Assembly (NCBI GenBank): GCA_017540505.1
Contig: JAFYAW010000037.1
Span: forward strand, 17,533-81,532
DNA: 64,000 bases
Direction of reading: 5' to 3'
From: Bacteroidales bacterium
GTDB lineage: Bacteria > Bacteroidota > Bacteroidia > Bacteroidales > WCHB1-69
Positions 63,739 to 64,000 of the stretch are shown in pieces (position 1 is the stretch's first letter; each line of letters opens with the position of its first letter). The translations under genes were made by a program, and so were the position numbers. The notes beneath the pieces are model-generated. The model was not told the origin of the DNA. It searched no databases and was given only the letters and a program-made list of their open reading frames with translations.

Positions 63739-63759
63739 AAGGCGTTGAGTCAACGTCTT
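63739..63759. repeat. 21-base inverted repeat
   Basis: AAGGCGTTGA/TCAACGTCTT around a central G, one G-T pair; downstream of the orphan -7 box. Confidence 0.6.
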
Positions 63760-63811
63760 ATCTGCGGCTACTCTAATCTGGTAAATTCAAATCCAACCGC
63801 TCGGTAAGGCA

Positions 63812-63982
63812 ATGGTCAATGTCCATGGTTTGTATATTCCTGTAGAGACGCAATGCGTTGAACCTGCTGAAGAACTCCCACATTTTCAGACGACAGGCTT
63901 TAAAAGAGCGACCTTTTGGGCGGGACTGACAGGGCTGCGAACGTTTTTTCTGGCTTTGCCTGTCAGGTCACGCCAGCACTGA
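63812..63982 (+). CDS. Short ORF of 56 codons, possibly part of a dispersed repeat
   Basis: An open frame from ATG 63812 to TGA 63980, starting MVNVHGLYIPVETQ and containing FKRATFWAGLTGLRTFFLAL, a possible short membrane segment. It includes the half-palindrome at 63841. No ribosome site or family is recognised. The opposite strand is also partly open (36 codons from MWEFFSRFNALRLYR), which argues for a repeat whose coding status is uncertain. Confidence 0.3.
   Translation: MVNVHGLYIPVETQCVEPAEELPHFQTTGFKRATFWAGLTGLRTFFLALPVRSRQH
63841..63860. repeat. Half copy of the 11308 palindrome
   Basis: 19 of 20 bases match 11309-11328 (TGTAGAGACGCAATGC then RTTG); the right arm is missing. Confidence 0.7.
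63926..63966. repeat. Inverted repeat near right edge
   Basis: CTGACAGG (63926-63933) and CCTGTCAG (63959-63966) enclose a T-rich loop with TTTTTT at 63944-63949. Confidence 0.55.
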
Positions 63983-64000
63983 TACCGTCTCACGAACACA

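Larger units (their letters stand above)
62906..64000. other. Gene-poor right end with repeats and structure
   Basis: No protein-coding frame longer than about 90 codons in this 1.1-kb stretch has recognisable composition or motif. It begins with low-complexity AT-rich runs (62920-63020), continues with a large foldback (63029-63197), a GC-rich hairpin cluster with a 24-bp direct repeat (63301-63490), an orphan -7 box (63674) and a short ORF (63812). It may extend beyond the window. Confidence 0.7.

Noticed and set aside
63682-63800. tmRNA, RNase P RNA, SRP RNA or 6S RNA after the orphan promoter
   Set aside because: Hairpins are present but no diagnostic core of these RNAs could be matched.

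Overview
The window looks like a chromosome segment of an uncultured member of the Bacteroidota, most likely order Bacteroidales. The evidence is the many TAnnTTTG -7 promoter boxes just upstream of genes, a C-terminal type IX secretion sorting domain, FISUMP, GWxTD and C10-peptidase proteins, ORF6N proteins, and near absence of Shine-Dalgarno sites. I saw no insertion sequence, prophage, rRNA or CRISPR array. Two tRNAs are present (Glu-UUC and Leu-UAA).

Layout. 1-1574: groEL, cut by the left edge, ending at a strong terminator. 1.7-9.2 kb (minus): lepA, an AddB-like PD-(D/E)XK nuclease and a secreted C10 cysteine protease in one run. 9.3-9.8 kb: a DUF456 membrane protein. 9.8-13.3 kb (minus): gatE and gatD, the two subunits of the archaeal-type Glu-tRNA(Gln) amidotransferase, separated by a perfect 32-bp palindrome. 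13.5-15.7 kb: a small lipoprotein and a Y-family polymerase/YolD-like pair, then tRNA-Glu. 15.8-24.8 kb (minus): a conserved hypothetical gene, then nadB, mtaB, an M16 peptidase, a beta-helix protein and a GH89 alpha-N-acetylglucosaminidase as one probable operon. 24.9-27.8 kb (minus): rplM-rpsI-rpsB-tsf. 28-29.2 kb: aroA (minus), divergent from rhomboid, EEP and TPR-lipoprotein genes. 32.6-36.8 kb (minus): ECF sigma factor with a membrane partner, then GWxTD protein, sugar transferase and porin. 36.9-44.5 kb (minus): a 1102-residue FISUMP surface protein flanked by 36-bp direct repeats, and a 1410-residue double activase/dehydratase. 44.7-46.1 kb: guanine-type deaminase, RsmI-like methyltransferase, tRNA-Leu. 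46.2-53.3 kb (minus): a 2031-residue alpha-2-macroglobulin-like protein and an ORF6N/PLD-like protein. 53.5-56.3 kb: rplC-rplD-rplW-rplB-rpsS, a fragment of the S10 operon closed by its own promoter and terminator. 56.4-58.8 kb: MBOAT acyltransferase with an SGNH-like partner. 58.9-62.9 kb: DUF819 transporter-like protein, DUF1846 protein, RlmI. 62.9-64 kb: about 1.1 kb with no convincing long gene but full of inverted and direct repeats, an orphan promoter and one short ORF.

Most of the content is housekeeping. The points that stand out are the archaeal-type GatDE pair in a bacterial context, the truncated S10 operon, the 36-bp promoter-containing direct repeats around the FISUMP gene, unusual domain combinations (a plug-like segment in the macroglobulin, a sorting-like domain at the N terminus of the FISUMP protein, ORF6N joined to a PLD-like half-site), and the structured non-coding right end.
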